From: Chelonoidis abingdonii
Lineage: Eukaryota; Chordata; Testudines; Testudinidae
Length of the DNA: 64,000 nt
NCBI RefSeq assembly: GCF_003597395.2
Contig: NC_133771.1
Coordinates: 139,835,473 to 139,899,472, forward strand
Direction: 5' to 3'
Of this stretch, positions 1-11,653 are shown in pieces. Each line of letters starts with the position of its first letter. The first letter of the stretch is position 1. Below the pieces are notes generated by a model. The model worked only from the letters and a program-made list of their open reading frames with translations. It was not told where the DNA came from and did not search any database. Position numbers and translations under genes: made by a program.

Positions 1-715
1 TTCCTTGCCAGATAGACTATCAGACAAAGTCTTTTAAAGAGATGGGCAACTACATAAAACCTTTTTCCCAGGTCCAGGTCTGGGACCCGTCGCGCTGAAA
101 TTGCCATGAGCTTTTCATAAGATTAAATGGGCCTAATGGGCTTCTGCAATCAAGCAATGTCATCCGCAAACTCCTTTAGCACCTCTTGAATGCAGTGCAT
201 CTGGCCGCCCATGGACTTGGTGCTTGTCCTAATGCTTTTCTAAATAGTTCTGAACCACCTCCGGTTTCCTCCACAGAGGGCTGTGAGTCACATTCGCCTT
301 CCCCATAGCATACTTTGCTGCTCCAGTGCAGTAAGTCCTGGGAGCTGATTCTCTTGTTCATGGGTATGAAGTATCAGAGGGCAAAAAAAAGCATTGAGTT
401 ACATTAGCGTTTTTCCACATCCTCCTGTTACTGAGGTGTTTGCTTTTCCTCCATGTTCATTAAGGGGTACACACAACCGTTTCCCTGATCGTACCCTTCT
501 TGTTGCTAATCTATACCTGTAGAAAGCCCTTCTTGTTAGCTCTTAACAAGCATCCTTCTAGCTCTTGCTAGCTGCAACTCCAAGTGTGATTTGGCCTTCC
601 TGATTTCACTCCTGCATGCCTGAGGAATATTTTTATACTCCTCCCTGGTCATTTGTCCAATCTTCACTTCTTGTAAGCTTCTTTTTTGTGTTTAAGATCA
701 GCAAGCATTTCACTG
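1..715 (-). mobile_element. CR1 LINE ORF2 fragment, decayed
   Basis: Reading the minus strand, pieces of CR1 ORF2 between the endonuclease and reverse transcriptase appear in shifting frames. KHKKEAYKK-like sequence lies near 660-690, KAKSHLELQLARA near 545-600 and NKKGF near 515-530. Further on come WRKPEVVQNYLEKH (about 225-275) and LKEFADDIA (about 155-180), matching the start of the polymerase region. Frames change repeatedly and stops are present, so this is a dead copy cut off by the window edge. It lies within ARID4B transcribed sequence in sense orientation. The 5' end near 715 is approximate. Confidence 0.75.
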
Positions 716-1086
716 TTTTCAAACAGATAGAGCCCAACACCATTTCAACTACTGTTTCCAGAACCTATGCTAATATCCTGCCAGAGGGAAATCTATTGCA
801 TGTTTTTTTCTTTTTAAAAATTCCTGTCCATAATGAACAGTGAAATTGTGTTAGCTGGAAAACACATTGAGCACTTGCAATCCCTGCAGTACAGCAACAC
901 AGAGAAAATTATTTCCTGACTTTCCCGTCAATTTTAGAATAATGTCACTTTTCATTCAACTTGCTAAGTATCTTAATAATTTACAGAAGTCTGAAATATA
1001 CAAAAATTTCTGGAATTAATGATGCAATATAAGAAGGCAAATTAATGCAGATCTCAAACAAATGACTGAAAAGATATTTAACTTAC
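716..1086 (-). other. ARID4B intron, no recognised repeat
   Basis: AT-rich intronic sequence between the CR1 fragment and the exon at 1087-1178. I see no additional exon, RNA gene or repeat. Confidence 0.5.
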
Positions 1087-1178
1087 ATATGATTAGATCT
1101 CCTTCCTCTGTTTGTCTTCTTTCCTATGACAGGAGTACCAAAATGTTCAGGGTTCGTGAGTGGGAGCTGATCTAATGT
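1087..1178 (-). CDS. ARID4B: ARID4B coding exon, residues ~119-149
   Basis: This 92-nt exon has 30 codons plus two bases of a split isoleucine codon (AT). The acceptor is ttccaacag and the donor gtaagt. The peptide begins [20 protein letters not shown] and continues [11 protein letters not shown]. This is the linker between the Tudor-type module and the serine-rich/acidic stretch before the RBB1NT (PWWP-like) domain in ARID4 proteins. The next exon, expected to begin with an acidic PEEE-serine run, is not present in positions 1-1086 and must lie outside the window. Confidence 0.94.
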
Positions 1179-2029
1179 CTGTTGGAAGATAATTAAACTC
1201 ATTAAAATGCAAACCAATTTTTCAAGAGTTTATACCAAATCTAAATTTGTATACACTTTAACAAATATATTTTTTGTAACTGGAAAATTTCCCTACTGAC
1301 AATGTATTTAGAGCAGAGACAGCATTGCTTTAAAAACAATGGCCTTGTTTTTTAGAAATTAACATTTCACAGAAACTAACTTCTTCCACACACCCATTCT
1401 CATATACACCCTGAAGGCCCTGTTCTGAGACCACTTCTCGGTAAAGGAGAACTGAAACTCAGGCAGTGGGTCTGACATCCTGGTATGAGAGACTCCTTTC
1501 CCTTTGCTAGATGAAGCACATTCTGCTTCTGAAGCATCCTTAGATCCACATCCCGATTATACATGCAAGGGAAATGGACAAAGATCCTTCATGTAGAAAA
1601 ACTGAAGTTAGCATGGCAGACCAACAGAGACTGGCAAACCAAATGAAGTTAAGTTTCTTATCAATTAATGACAAAATATTGCACAACTGTGTTCTTGCAA
1701 GAGTGAAGAACAGAGTCTGGCAAGAACAACATGTTCCTCAAAGATTCTAAAACAGATGTATTTAGGAAGGGGGTACTTACTGTCTGGAAAGGCTGAGAGA
1801 GTATGATATCTTAATTTAGGTCTTTTCAGCATGAGGGTGAAAAAAGAAGGATCTCACAGACCTCCAGCACCTTATATAGCTAGCCTTTAAAATTGGAGTC
1901 TTATGGAGAAGTCATTCTCTGTTATCATTCACAATTGTAAATAACAGGTTGTTAGGGCACCTAGAGCTTTTTCTATTGGCATATTTTATTGTTACTTAAA
2001 TGCAAGTTGACACAGTTAAGGGGCAAACT
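1179..2029 (-). other. ARID4B intron, mostly unique sequence
   Basis: Intron sequence 5' of the exon at 1087-1178 in transcript order. No ORF, exon signal or repeat that I can support. Confidence 0.4.
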
Positions 2030-2780
2030 GCATCTTAGAGCCCTTCTAGTCCTTCTCAAGTAAACCCTCAAGTGACAGTCCCTGTGTCTTGCACCTCACT
2101 CTAGATGGAACCATGCAACCAGCCACTCTGGGATTTGGTCTCTAAGCATCAGGGCCCCTTTCCCAACTGCGTTAATACAACAGGTCCAACTGCAGTTGAT
2201 GCCTGTAAGCTCTTTCACTCCTGGCACCCAGGAGCTGATTAAAGTGACTCAAGCACACATCTTCAAAATACAGGGTTTTTTATTCCTTCCCCAATGGTAC
2301 AAAGCACACAGATTAAAGAATAAAAACAATAAAAGGCATATACACGGGTCTTACTTACACCCTAATCTTTCCTTGCCAGCTTTTTAAGTTCCCCTCACTC
2401 CAGCCAACCTCCATCTCCAGCTGGAAATATCAGACTGTCTTGCTTGCAGCAGGCTCTTTCTCTTTCTGTGTCCCCTTGCCAGTCTGTCAGCTCTTCCTAT
2501 CATTTCCTGGGCAGTTTTCTGGCCACTCACACAACCCTCATCCTTTTCTATAGCCAGGATCCTATAATGTCTTAGTGTTCCCTTTTCTCTCTCTCTTCCT
2601 AGCCTTGGCAAAACAGCTATGTCACGAGGTTTGGGGCTGAGGAGTCACTACTCATGGTAATAAACCTGACTATTGTGTTTGAATTTTCCTTGGGGTGCCC
2701 CTTATCTAGGCCATTATTATAAGTTTCCTGCTTAGTTCCTTTAACCCTTTTTTATTTAACTCCATAGCAAGTACCCCATG
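2030..2780 (-). mobile_element. Possible LTR-retroelement fragment
   Basis: The block differs in texture from surrounding intron. A T-rich stretch near 2275-2300 gives AATAAA on the minus strand, next to sequence resembling an LTR R-region. A pyrimidine-rich tract follows at 2390-2610. No gag, pol or env reading frame is visible and the ends are not defined. A degenerate intergenic or intronic sequence remains possible. Confidence 0.3.
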
Positions 2781-2796
2781 TGATATAGCATGGACA

Positions 2797-3330
2797 GAGG
2801 GCAGCAGGAGAGTGTTAGCAGGGAGCCTTATTCCCTGCAAGGGGAGGAAGGTTTGCTATAGATTAACTAGAGCACCTGAAGCAAATTAGAGCACTGGAAG
2901 TCAATTAGAGCACCAGCAGTCAGTCATGTGATAAAAACCCCCTGGTTCAGCCAGACAATGTGGGAGCTGGAGCAGAGAACAGTTTTGAAGAGAGACCAAA
3001 AGGAAAGTTTGGAAGAGTACTGTAGAGAGCTGAGAAATCCAAAAAAAATCCTAGGTAAGGGGCAACTGGTCTATGTAGAAGGAGGGCAAGAAGCCCCTTC
3101 ACAAGCTGAAGGGCAGGAAAGGGAAGTAGCCCAGGGGAAGGAACCGCTAGTTCAAGTGGTTCACCACAAACCTCAGGGCCCCTGGGTTGGGATCTGGAGA
3201 AGAGGGTGGGCCCAGGTCCCTCCCTCTCCACTCCCCTCCTCAAGGACACTAGTGGGGTAATTAAAATACTGATTCAGAGGCAAGCAATGGTGCCCTGAAC
3301 CTTCCCCAAAGAAGAAAAAGCACAAGACCC
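2797..3330 (+). mobile_element. LTR-like repeat, related to copies near 46.2 and 50.7 kb
   Basis: This stretch contains the tandem-looking phrase 'attagagcacc' three times (about 2866-2915). It also has a TATA-like gataaaaac near 2930 and the phrase 'cccctgggttgggatctgg' near 3179-3198. The same final phrase recurs in degenerate form at 46723-46745 and 51055-51075. These are features of a turtle LTR-type family. The ends were not resolved, and the long readable frame at 2928-3260 has no recognisable product. Confidence 0.45.
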
Positions 3331-3735
3331 AGCATAACAGTACTGGCAATTTGCCATACCCATCATATATACACAAATTAAGGCATGCATCATATTTATA
3401 AAAAATAAGAGATTTCCCCCAGTTGTTTACACAACAAACAAATGTTACTAGACTACATTTCAAGAAGTGTGAAAACTTTCTTTGTCTAACCATTCTCAAT
3501 GCAATGCAAGTTTCAAACTATGAAGAATACATTAGATTCTCATTAAAAATATTCTGTAGGCCAGACTGAACTCACTGCAGCTGATGAAGCCCACCTCTTT
3601 CAAACCAAAAAGCAAACATACATCTGTCTGTGACTGTGATGGAAGTTGCATATTTACTCTACACAGAATGATGGGCATGGACAGAATTAAAACCCTAGCT
3701 CAGAACAAGAGAACAGCACTGTGGCATAATTCCAA

Positions 3736-4377
3736 GGCTATGTCTACACTACAAATTGCTTTGGCATAATTTACGTTGTTTAGGGGGGTGAATAATCCAC
3801 ACCTCTGAGCAACATAAATTATAACAACCTAAGCACTGATGTAGACAGTGCTATGTCAGCGGGAGAACTTCTCCCACTGACATAGCTACCACTGCTCATG
3901 GAGGCAGGAGTTATTAAGTCGACGAGAGAGCTCTCTCTTGTTGGCTTAGAGTATCTTCACCGGAAGTGCTACAGAAGTGCAGCTGCACCACTGTAAATGA
4001 TGTACACTAGAACCTCAGAGACCACTGACTGGTCAACCACACCCCTCCTTTGGAACCAGAAGTATTCAATCAGGTAGTAGCAGAAACAAAACAAAAAAGC
4101 TAGTACAGTACTGTGTTAAACGTAAACAACTAAAAAAAAATAAAGGGAAAGTTTAAAAAGAGGATTTGACAAGATAAGGAAACTGCGCTTGTTTCATTTA
4201 AATTAAGATGGTTAAAAGCAGCATTTTTCTTCTGCACTGTAAAGTTTCAAAGTTGTATTAAGTTAGTGTTCAGTTGTAAACTTCTAAAAGAACAATCATA
4301 ACATTTTGTTCAGAGTTACAATCTCCATTCCTGAAGGGTTCATAACTTTGAGGTTCTACTGTAATTTAGACATAGCC
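3736..4377. mobile_element. Harbinger-type MITE interrupted by a Tigger-like MITE
   Basis: The left end GGCTATGTCTACACTAC is complementary to the right end TTTAGACATAGCC. Flanking triplets are CAA and TAA, a decayed TWA-type duplication as expected for PIF/Harbinger. The middle (4005-4361) is a separate nested element. There is no coding capacity. Confidence 0.65.
4005..4361 (+). mobile_element. Tigger-like (Tc1/mariner) MITE nested in a Harbinger MITE
   Basis: The inverted ends CACTAGAACCTCAGAG and TTTGAGGTTCTACTG are flanked by TA on both sides (4003-4004, 4362-4363). A copy of the same family in the opposite orientation lies at 39619-39981; the two share the ATTTAAATTAAGAT-type core as reverse complements. 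Non-coding. Confidence 0.75.
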
Positions 4378-4669
4378 TAAGTGCTGAAGAAAGTGGAGGT
4401 GCAATTTTAACTTCCAAGTGTAAAGGAATACCTATCATGAACCAATTACTACAACTGCAGAGTAAACCCCCAGTGACAGTGAGGGAACTGGAAATCAGTG
4501 ATTTCTGGCTAAACACCAAGTGCTCAGATACCTGAAAAGAAAAGGGACTGGCAAAATGAAAAGCAAGAGAAGTTGCCTTAAAATTAGGTTTCTGTGAATC
4601 AGAGACAATAATCTGGATAGATGGACATTCTTGTTCAGACAGCAGGAAGGTAGATTAACCTATATAATA

Positions 4670-4950
4670 ATCTTGGCCAAAATTTTCAAATCTGGATTCC
4701 TAAAATTAGGCTCTAACCTCATATTTAATATATATAAGCAGCCAGATGTTCAGAAGCACTGAGAACTTACAAATCACAAAAATTCAACAGGAGCAGCAGA
4801 TGCTCATCATCTTTGAAAAATTAGGTCACTGATAGTTAAATCCATATTTAGATACTTAGGAGCTTAATGTTAGGTACATACACTTGGAATTTTTAGTGAG
4901 AGAATCTGAGCACCTTAACAAAGGCACAGTAAAAATGTGTAATTCACAAC
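4670..4950. repeat. Old interspersed repeat, unclassified
   Basis: Phrases such as 'ggccaaaattttcaaatctgg', 'cagatgttcagaagcactga' and 'ggagcttaatgttaggtac' belong to a widespread, very old amniote repeat that I recognise by texture but cannot name confidently. Strongly diverged; boundaries approximate. Confidence 0.4.
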
Positions 4951-5760
4951 AACTGAGCAACATGCTCAATTGAGTATAGCACAGAACGAATTTTCCTGCT
5001 GAACAGAACACTTTCTCAAACAGCTCTTTGATAAATTAACATGTTCACATATATTGGTCCATCTGCTTGTCTGTCTGCTCATACGGTCTTGTGTAATAAG
5101 CAGAAATAAATGTCTGACTTAACACTGTAATTGTTTAGAAAGTATTTGTATATTTTAGAAGTAATTAATTAGTCTGTAGGCTAGAACATAAAACAAACAT
5201 GAAAAGATTTTTTATTTCTGGAGGGACAAACATTTCTTCAAAGTAACAGCACACAGATGTATCTGAGATTTCAAATTTATTAGCTATTACAACAACATTT
5301 ACAAATTAAACATGGTCATTTGCACCAGCTCCTATTAAAGTGTAATTATGTGAGAAGATGCAAATCATCATGTGTGTCATGCACCACACTGCAGTATTTT
5401 TTTTCAATCACTGCTTACTGAGAAAGCTAAGAAAAGTTATTTCTAGCAAAAATAATTCAACTTGTAATATCACTACTGAACCCCAATATGCAAAAAATAA
5501 ACAAAGTGTCAATTTTGATGGCAACTTTTAGTTTGGAGAAGTCACTCTCAAATCTTATTTCTGGGTGTAAAGGAATGAGCTAGATTTTGTGGATTATATT
5601 TTGCATAGTCACAATTTTAGCAGCATTAATATATTTAGCCTTTGAAAGTCTAAGGCACTAATTAAACTGATGAAATTGGGATGAAAAGCTTTGTTTTGAT
5701 TATTTTTAAATATAAACACTGTGGAATTAAGATGTGTTCATTCTGACACCAATCACTTAC

Positions 5761-5840
5761 CTCACTTTCAGCAAAATGTCTCTCTCCTTTCAGGCAAAGA
5801 GAAGAGCGTCTAAGAGTCTTCTCATCTCCATCGTCAAATA
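5761..5840 (-). CDS. ARID4B: ARID4B coding exon, residues ~92-118
   Basis: This 80-nt exon completes the split valine codon (TA) and adds 26 codons, ending in phase 0. The acceptor is ggtgacag and the donor gtaagtg. The peptide is [20 protein letters not shown] followed by RHFAESE. The FDDGDE motif followed by LRR is the hallmark of the ARID4 N-terminal Tudor-type domain. An ATG ten bases upstream of the exon is in frame but intronic, so it is not a start. The next intron is about 4.6 kb. Confidence 0.95.
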
Positions 5841-6787
5841 CTGTCACCATGGAAAAAAGGAAAGGAAGATTATTAGTTAATAAACTGCAAAAGTACTTGG
5901 TCTGTATTCTTCCTGCTATGGAAATATCCTTTTCTCAGTTTCCTGAATATTTTTCCTGTATGAAATCCAGTACTCTCTGTGACAGGGCACTGAGAACCAC
6001 CCTTTCTGAACATGACACATCCAACCCCAGTTTCACCACTAAGAGGAAACACCAAACTAGATGGTAACTGTACTTTTCTAGAGTTCTAGAAGTTTTTCAG
6101 GAAACTAGAGGATTGAGATCAACTATTACTCCAGGGAACTTGTGTAGTTTAGCTGCAATACCCAAACCTGCAACATGTGTGTTTCTGTAAGATGATTACA
6201 ACAGGAGAAAACTCCCCACATATGCCTAGAACTTGGTAGGTACCTGCATTATGAACCCTGGACAGTTAGACTCTGTATACTGCGTTTATTTTGACTAATT
6301 TATCTCCCCCGCAACCCCTGGCTGAGGGCATCCTAATAATAGAGAGCATCTTCCTTTTCTTTTGTTAAGCCATATAACAACATGCAGTCTCCACAAGAGA
6401 GTGTCTTATCTGGCCAAAAAGCATAGCCAAAAAGCATGTAGAGAGCAGATGCTATCTCTGCCACACTTGCATATTCTTCTCCTTTACCTTCAAAATACAG
6501 CAACAAGGCAACCTTTCCAGTTTCCTACCAGACAGAAGTACAGTAGTTTACTGAATTTAAAGGAACTATCCTGAAACTGAAAATTTCAAAGGAAACCAAG
6601 AGGTCAAGGTTTCAGGGAAAGTCAATGAAATGCAAATCAGTTATTCCAAGATCTTAGAGAAAGGAGGAACGTGCAGCAGGCTTTTTCTTGAAGATGTAGA
6701 ACTCTATGCAAAAGTTCCCCCCAAACATGTTATAAAAACTCCATGGCCCACCTGTGCCACAATAACTGTTTTTCTGCATATAAAAGT
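5841..6787 (-). other. ARID4B intron, no recognised feature
   Basis: Apart from short chance reading frames I see no exon or repeat here. The ATG at 5849 on the plus strand opens only a 72-codon frame with no recognisable product. Confidence 0.4.
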
Positions 6788-6979
6788 CAGGGCTGACATT
6801 AAGGGGTAGCAAGCAGAGCAGTTGCCCAGGGGACCAAGCACAGGGCGCCCCATGAAGCTAAGTTGCTCAGGCTTCCGCTTCAGCCCCACGTGGCGGGACT
6901 CAGGGCCCCTAGCTTCAGCGCTGCACGGCACAGCTTAGGCAGTCTGCCCTGGGCCTCAGCAAGTCTAACACTGGTCCTG
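6788..6979 (+). mobile_element. hAT-type MITE
   Basis: The left end CAGGGCTGACATTAAG and the right end GTCTAACACTGGTCCTG form imperfect inverted ends. They resemble those of the elements at 27503-27768 and 38484-38830, which carry 8-bp duplications. No convincing duplication is left here. GC-rich interior, no coding capacity. Confidence 0.6.
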
Positions 6980-7049
6980 TTTGGCAGACTCCTGAAACCT
7001 GCTTGTGGCCCACCAGGGGGCCCCAGACCCCTGGTTGAGAACCACTGCC
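6980..7049 (-). mobile_element. hAT (Charlie-like) terminal fragment
   Basis: The stretch ends in 'cctggttgagaaccactg', the reverse complement of the common hAT terminus CAGTGGTTCTCAACC. Only about 70 bp are recognisable, directly abutting the preceding MITE. Confidence 0.55.
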
Positions 7050-7875
7050 TTATACTACTATAGCAAATGGAATAACCTATTATAATAGTAATATAACTGG
7101 ACTCAAGCTAGGGATTGTACTGGAGTCTGAGAGGAACACCCAGCTCTCAACCAGGCTTTCCTCAGATACCAATATCTCCAAAGTTTTTTTTCAATCCTGC
7201 TTCTATTCACCCACCTGATAAAGTATATTCCTAATCTGCTGCTGCTAAGAATGTCATTTCACTCTCAAACTGCATTAGACGTGATGAAGTTGGCAGCTGC
7301 GATACTAACTTTCACTGATCCCACAAGACGGATATCATCCTATCTGGCAAGCACAGTATCTTCAGTCACATCTCCAGGTCAGCTCTCTCCTCCCTTCTTT
7401 ACTTCCACCTTCCCTTTCTTTCTCAGGCTCAATCTCTGACAGCTGCACATGTCACTTTGAACCTCAAACTGCAACTCCTTGCACCAGCTGCCTCCACCAT
7501 TTTGCCCATATCTATTTCCACATCACTTACTTTGGCAAACTGCTGATCTCATGCATTTGTCACATCACATTTTACAATTCCATCCAAATTTCAGGCTATT
7601 TGGAACTCTGAAGCATACTTTTTATTTATATGTCCATACACTATTTCTTCACCACCTCACTAACTTCCAGGTCCACTTCTATATTGATTACGAAAACCTC
7701 TTCTTCATGGCCACACCCTTCTCTATTACTCTGCCTCTTCCCCTTCATTCTATTTTGGCATCTGTTCTGTCCATGTCCCGCCCTCATCCTACATTCTTAT
7801 TCTATAAGATAATTTCTCTGTAGTAATACCTACCTGGATACTTAGCTCACAAAATGTCCATTTCTTTTAAAGGAG
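7050..7875 (-). other. ARID4B intron with long pyrimidine-rich tract
   Basis: Positions about 7370-7800 are strongly C/T-rich on the plus strand, hence purine-rich in the ARID4B transcript. This opens several stop-poor frames (for example 7479-7823). The translations are low-complexity Pro/Leu/Phe/Ser with no domain. I see no gene. Confidence 0.4.
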
Positions 7876-8172
7876 AAAAACCGGTTACCTACCTTTCATA
7901 AGTGTTGTTCCTCGAGCTGTATTGCTCATGTCCATTCCATTCTAGGTGTATGCGTGCCCACATGCAATCGTCAGAGATTTTTGTCTTAGCAGTATCCGTA
8001 GGGTCAGCTGTGAGTGCCCCGCACGTGCCTGGTATATAGGCACTGCTGACCCTATGCCCTCTCAATTCCTTCTTGCCAGCAACTCCGACAGAGGGGTAGG
8101 AGGGCGGGTAATGGAATGGACATGAGCAACACGTCTCGAAGAACAGTTACAAAAGATAGGTAACTGTTTTTT
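7876..8172. repeat. Foldback at the 3' end of the DIRS-like element
   Basis: 'gctcatgtccattccattc' at about 7928-7946 is answered by 'ggaatggacatgagcaac' at about 8116-8133. 'ggttacctacctttcataa' at about 7883-7901 is answered by 'ttacaaaagataggtaac' near 8147-8164. The arms flank about 165 bp that include a TATA-like 'tggtatataggcac' at about 8029-8042. This is the arrangement expected for inverted-repeat/internal-complementary sequence of a DIRS element. Confidence 0.65.
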
Positions 8173-8209
8173 CTTCAAGTGCCTGCTCATGCTGATTCCA
8201 TTCTAGGTG

Positions 8210-9133
8210 TATTGGGATGTAACCGGAGGATATTACTTTGAGCACTCAATGGTCCATGGTCAGCTAAGACCAGGACAACTGGAAGGGGCAGAGGTGGTCA
8301 AGGAAAGAGTGGAAGGATGGATCCTGGGAGGTGACTGGAACATCGTCCTCAAGCGCACCTTCAAAATGATTGCTTCTGGAAGACCCAAGCTGAGCAGACG
8401 AATGGAAAGATGACGAGTGTTGCTGCTTAGACTCCCTGTCTCTATCCTTCCTCCTGTAGGTGGCCAGCCAGGGAGTCCCCCAGGACCTAGACAGTGAAGA
8501 CGGAGGAGTTGGAGGGTGGAACGGCTTCCTGGCCTGGTGAGGAGTATGGAGGGCCAAGGAGTGGAGAGTGGCATGGGAGTGTTTAAGGCCATGGAATCTC
8601 GGGTCCGTGAGCTCGGAGAAGCGTCCCATCCCCTCAAATGGGAGGTCCTGTATAGTGGCCTGCATCTCCTAGGATAACCTGGAGGACTGCAACCACGAGG
8701 TGCGCCTCATGGCCGCTGCGGAGGCGACTATTCTGGCCACTGTGTCAGTAGCGTCCCAGTCCATCTGAAGGACCCCCCTTGGCACAACTGTGCATTGGTC
8801 CACCAAAGCAGCGAACTCCTGAGCTCAGTCCTACAGAAGGGCCTCCTTGAATTTGTTAAGGGAGTCCTACAGGTTAAAATTGTATCTGCCTAACGGGGCC
8901 TGTTGGTTAGACACCTGAAATTGCAGCTTGCCATCAAATAAATCTTTCTGCCATATGCCAGTCTCTTGGTATCTTTGTTTTTCAGTGTGCCACTGACTTG
9001 GCCCTGCCTGTCCCTTTCATTAATAGCAGTCAGTATTGACCAGTGATGCCACAGATATTTGAACCCTTTTGCAGGGACATCACAACTTTTTTTCAGCCTT
9101 CTTAGAAGTAGGTGGAATTGAAGAGGGGGGTCT
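8210..9133 (-). pseudogene. DIRS-like gag, C-terminal part, continued after the CR1 insertion
   Basis: On the minus strand the sequence resumes with TPSSIPPTSKKAEKK at about 9085-9131. It continues with a frameshift into DVPAKGFKYLWHHWS, then INERDRQGQVSGTLKNKDTK and an ASxNFRxxTN-like motif down to about 8890. A further piece, MQATIQDLPFEGMGRFSELT followed by LHSLALHTPHQARKP, lies at about 8500-8665. Stops and shifts are present. It joins the other half across the CR1 with no missing residues that I can detect. The downstream polymerase region is deleted; the frame runs straight into the terminal repeat. Confidence 0.65.
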
Positions 9134-11650
9134 AACAGGGAGTTTTGCAAGGGAGCTCTCCAGGTGAAGGAGGAGCAATTACAGCATCTGTGGGGTAAGA
9201 GACTGTCTGTAGTGTGTGTGTGTTTGTGTCTGGGGGTTACTTGCTGTGTGCTGAGCTTGTGTTTGTCGGTCTGTTTGTTTGTTTGAAGGACCGTGTGCTG
9301 TGGCTGGCAGTTGGAGGCCGTGAGCTTCAAAAGAAGGTTTGAAAGCTCGAAGCCTCTGGTAATTGGCTGAGCCTTAATCAGTGGGTAGGGCATTAACTCA
9401 GGCCAGGGCTTTATAAAGCCGCGCACAAGCGACCAGGGAGCTTGCCACCAGGGGCTGCTAACAGGGAGTTTTCCAAGGGAATTTGGAAGGGGAGTGGGAA
9501 GGGAGGGAGGGTCCCTTGTCAGTCCTACCTGTTCCCCTGTATTCCCCTTAAAACCTATAATCCAAACCATATTCCAAAACCCCTTTCTTTAAACCACCCT
9601 TTCATTAACTAGGAGACAATGCAGGCAGAAGCCCAGCAGCAGAATGGGGATTATCCAGTTTATTGCTACAAACACTGCCAGCTTGAAGTGCAAGAGTTGT
9701 AATAGAAAAGCCAAAAGAGGGTTCTGAAGAACAGCTAGCCAAAAAACTCCAAAGGTAATAACAAAATGTTTTTAAAGTACATCAGAGGCAGGAAGCCTGC
9801 TAAACCAGAGGCCCACTGACGATTGAATACAGAAGGATGCTTAAAGATGATAAAGTCATTGCGGAGAAACTAAATGAATCTTTGCTTCCGTCTTCACGGC
9901 TGAGGATGTTAGGGAGATTTCCAAACCTGAGCCAGCTTTTGTAGGTGACAAATCTGAGGAACTGTTACAGACTGAAGTGTCACTAAGAGGAGGTTTTGGA
10001 ATTAATTGATAAACTCAACATTAACAAGTCACTGGGACCAGAGGCATTCACCCAAGAGTTCTGAAAGAACTCAAATGTGAAGTTGCAGAACTATTAACTA
10101 AGGTTGTAACCTGTCCTTTAAATCGGCTTCGGTACCCAAGACTGGAAGTTAGCTAATGTAACGCCATATTTAAAAAGGGCTCTAGAGGTGATCCCTGCAA
10201 TTACAGACCGGTAAGTACCAGGCAAATAAGTCGAAACAAAGTTAAGAATAAAATTGTCAGACACATAGAAAACAAACTCTTGAGCAATAGTCAACATGGT
10301 TTCTGTAAGGAAATCGTGTCTTACAATCTGTTAAGTTCTTTGAAGGGGTCAACAAACATGCGGACAAGGGGATCCAGTGGACATGGTGTACTCAGATTTC
10401 CAGAAAGCCTTTGACAAGGTCCCTCACCAGAGGCTCTTACGTCAATTAAGCTGTCATGGGATAAAAGGGAAGGTCCTTTCATGGCTTGAAACTGGTTAAA
10501 AGACAGGGAACAAAGGGTGGAATTAATGGTAAATTCTCAGAATGGAGAGGGGTAACTAGTGGTGTTCCCCAAGGGTCAGTCCTAGGACCAATCTATTCAA
10601 TTTTATTCACAATGAATCTGGAGAAAGGGCTAAACAGTGAGGTGCAAAGTTTGCATATGATACTAAACTACTCAAGATAGTTAAGACCAAAGCAGACTGT
10701 GAAGAACTTCAAAAAGATCTCACAAAATTAAGTGATTGGGCAACAAAATGGCAAATGAAATTTAATGTGGATAAATGTAAAGAAATGCACATTGGAAAAA
10801 ATAACCCCAACTATACATACAATATGATGGGGCAAATTTCGCTACAACGAGTCAGGAAAAAGATCTTGGAGTCATCGTGGATAATTCTCTGAAATGTCAA
10901 CGCAGTGTGCAGGGCGGTCAAAAAAGCAAACAGGATGTTAGGAACCATTAAAAAGGATAAGAATAAGACTGAATATATTATTGCCCTTATATAAATCCAT
11001 GGTACGCCCACATCTTAAATACTGTGTACAGATGTGTCTCCTCACTCAAAAAAGATATCTAGCACTAGAAAAGGTTCAGAAAAGGGCAACTAAAATGATT
11101 AGGGGTTTGGGAGGGTCCCATACGAGGAAAGATTAAAGAGGCTAGGCCTCTTCAGCTTGGAAAGAGGAGAGTAAGGGGGATACGATAGAGGTATATAAAA
11201 TTATGAGTGATGTGAACAAAGTGGATAAGGAAAGTTATTTACTTATTCCCATAATACAAGAACTAGGGGTCACCAAAATGAAATTAATAGGCAGCAGGTT
11301 ATAAAACAAATAAAAGGAAGTTCTTCTTCACACAGTGCACAGTCAACTTGTGGAACCCTTACCTGAGGAGGTTGTGAAGGCTGGGACTATAACAATGTTT
11401 AAAAGAGAACTGGATAAATTCATGGTGGCTAAGTCCATAAATGGCTATTGCCAGGAAGAGTAAAGAAAATGGTGTCCCTAGCCTGTGTTTGTCAGAGTAT
11501 GGAGATGGATGGCAGGAGAGAGATCACTTGATCATTGTCTGTTAGCTTCACTCCCTCTAGGGCACCTGGCATTGGCCATTGCTGGTAGACAGAAACTGGG
11601 CTAGATGAACCTTTGGTCTGACCTGGTACGGCCGTTCTTATGTTCTTATG
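9134..11650 (+). mobile_element. CR1 LINE inserted in DIRS-like gag
   Basis: Plus-strand CR1. The 5' segment (9134-9600) looks like an untranslated leader, followed after an internal deletion near 9700 by ORF2 pieces. These are KSLGPEAFTQEF-like (about 10030), DFQKAFDKVPHQRLL (10395-10439), SGVPQGSVLGPI (10558-10593) and a mutated FADDTK box (FAYDTK, about 10649-10666). Then come WQMKFNVDKCKEMHIGKN (10749-10802) and the CR1 3' untranslated region with 'gggctagatgaacctttggt'. It ends in the octamer-type tail ttcttatgttcttatg at 11635-11650. A short TCT/GTCT flank repeats at 9130-9133 and 11650-11653. Frames are broken; non-functional. Confidence 0.85.
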
Positions 11651-11653
11651 TCT

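Noticed and set aside
7479..7823. 114-codon frame rich in Pro, Leu, Phe and His
   Set aside because: It results from a pyrimidine-rich tract; no domain, start context or exon signals.
8890..9570. 226-codon open frame on the minus strand
   Set aside because: It spans the junction of CR1 leader and DIRS gag, so it is a chance fusion of two repeats, not a gene.
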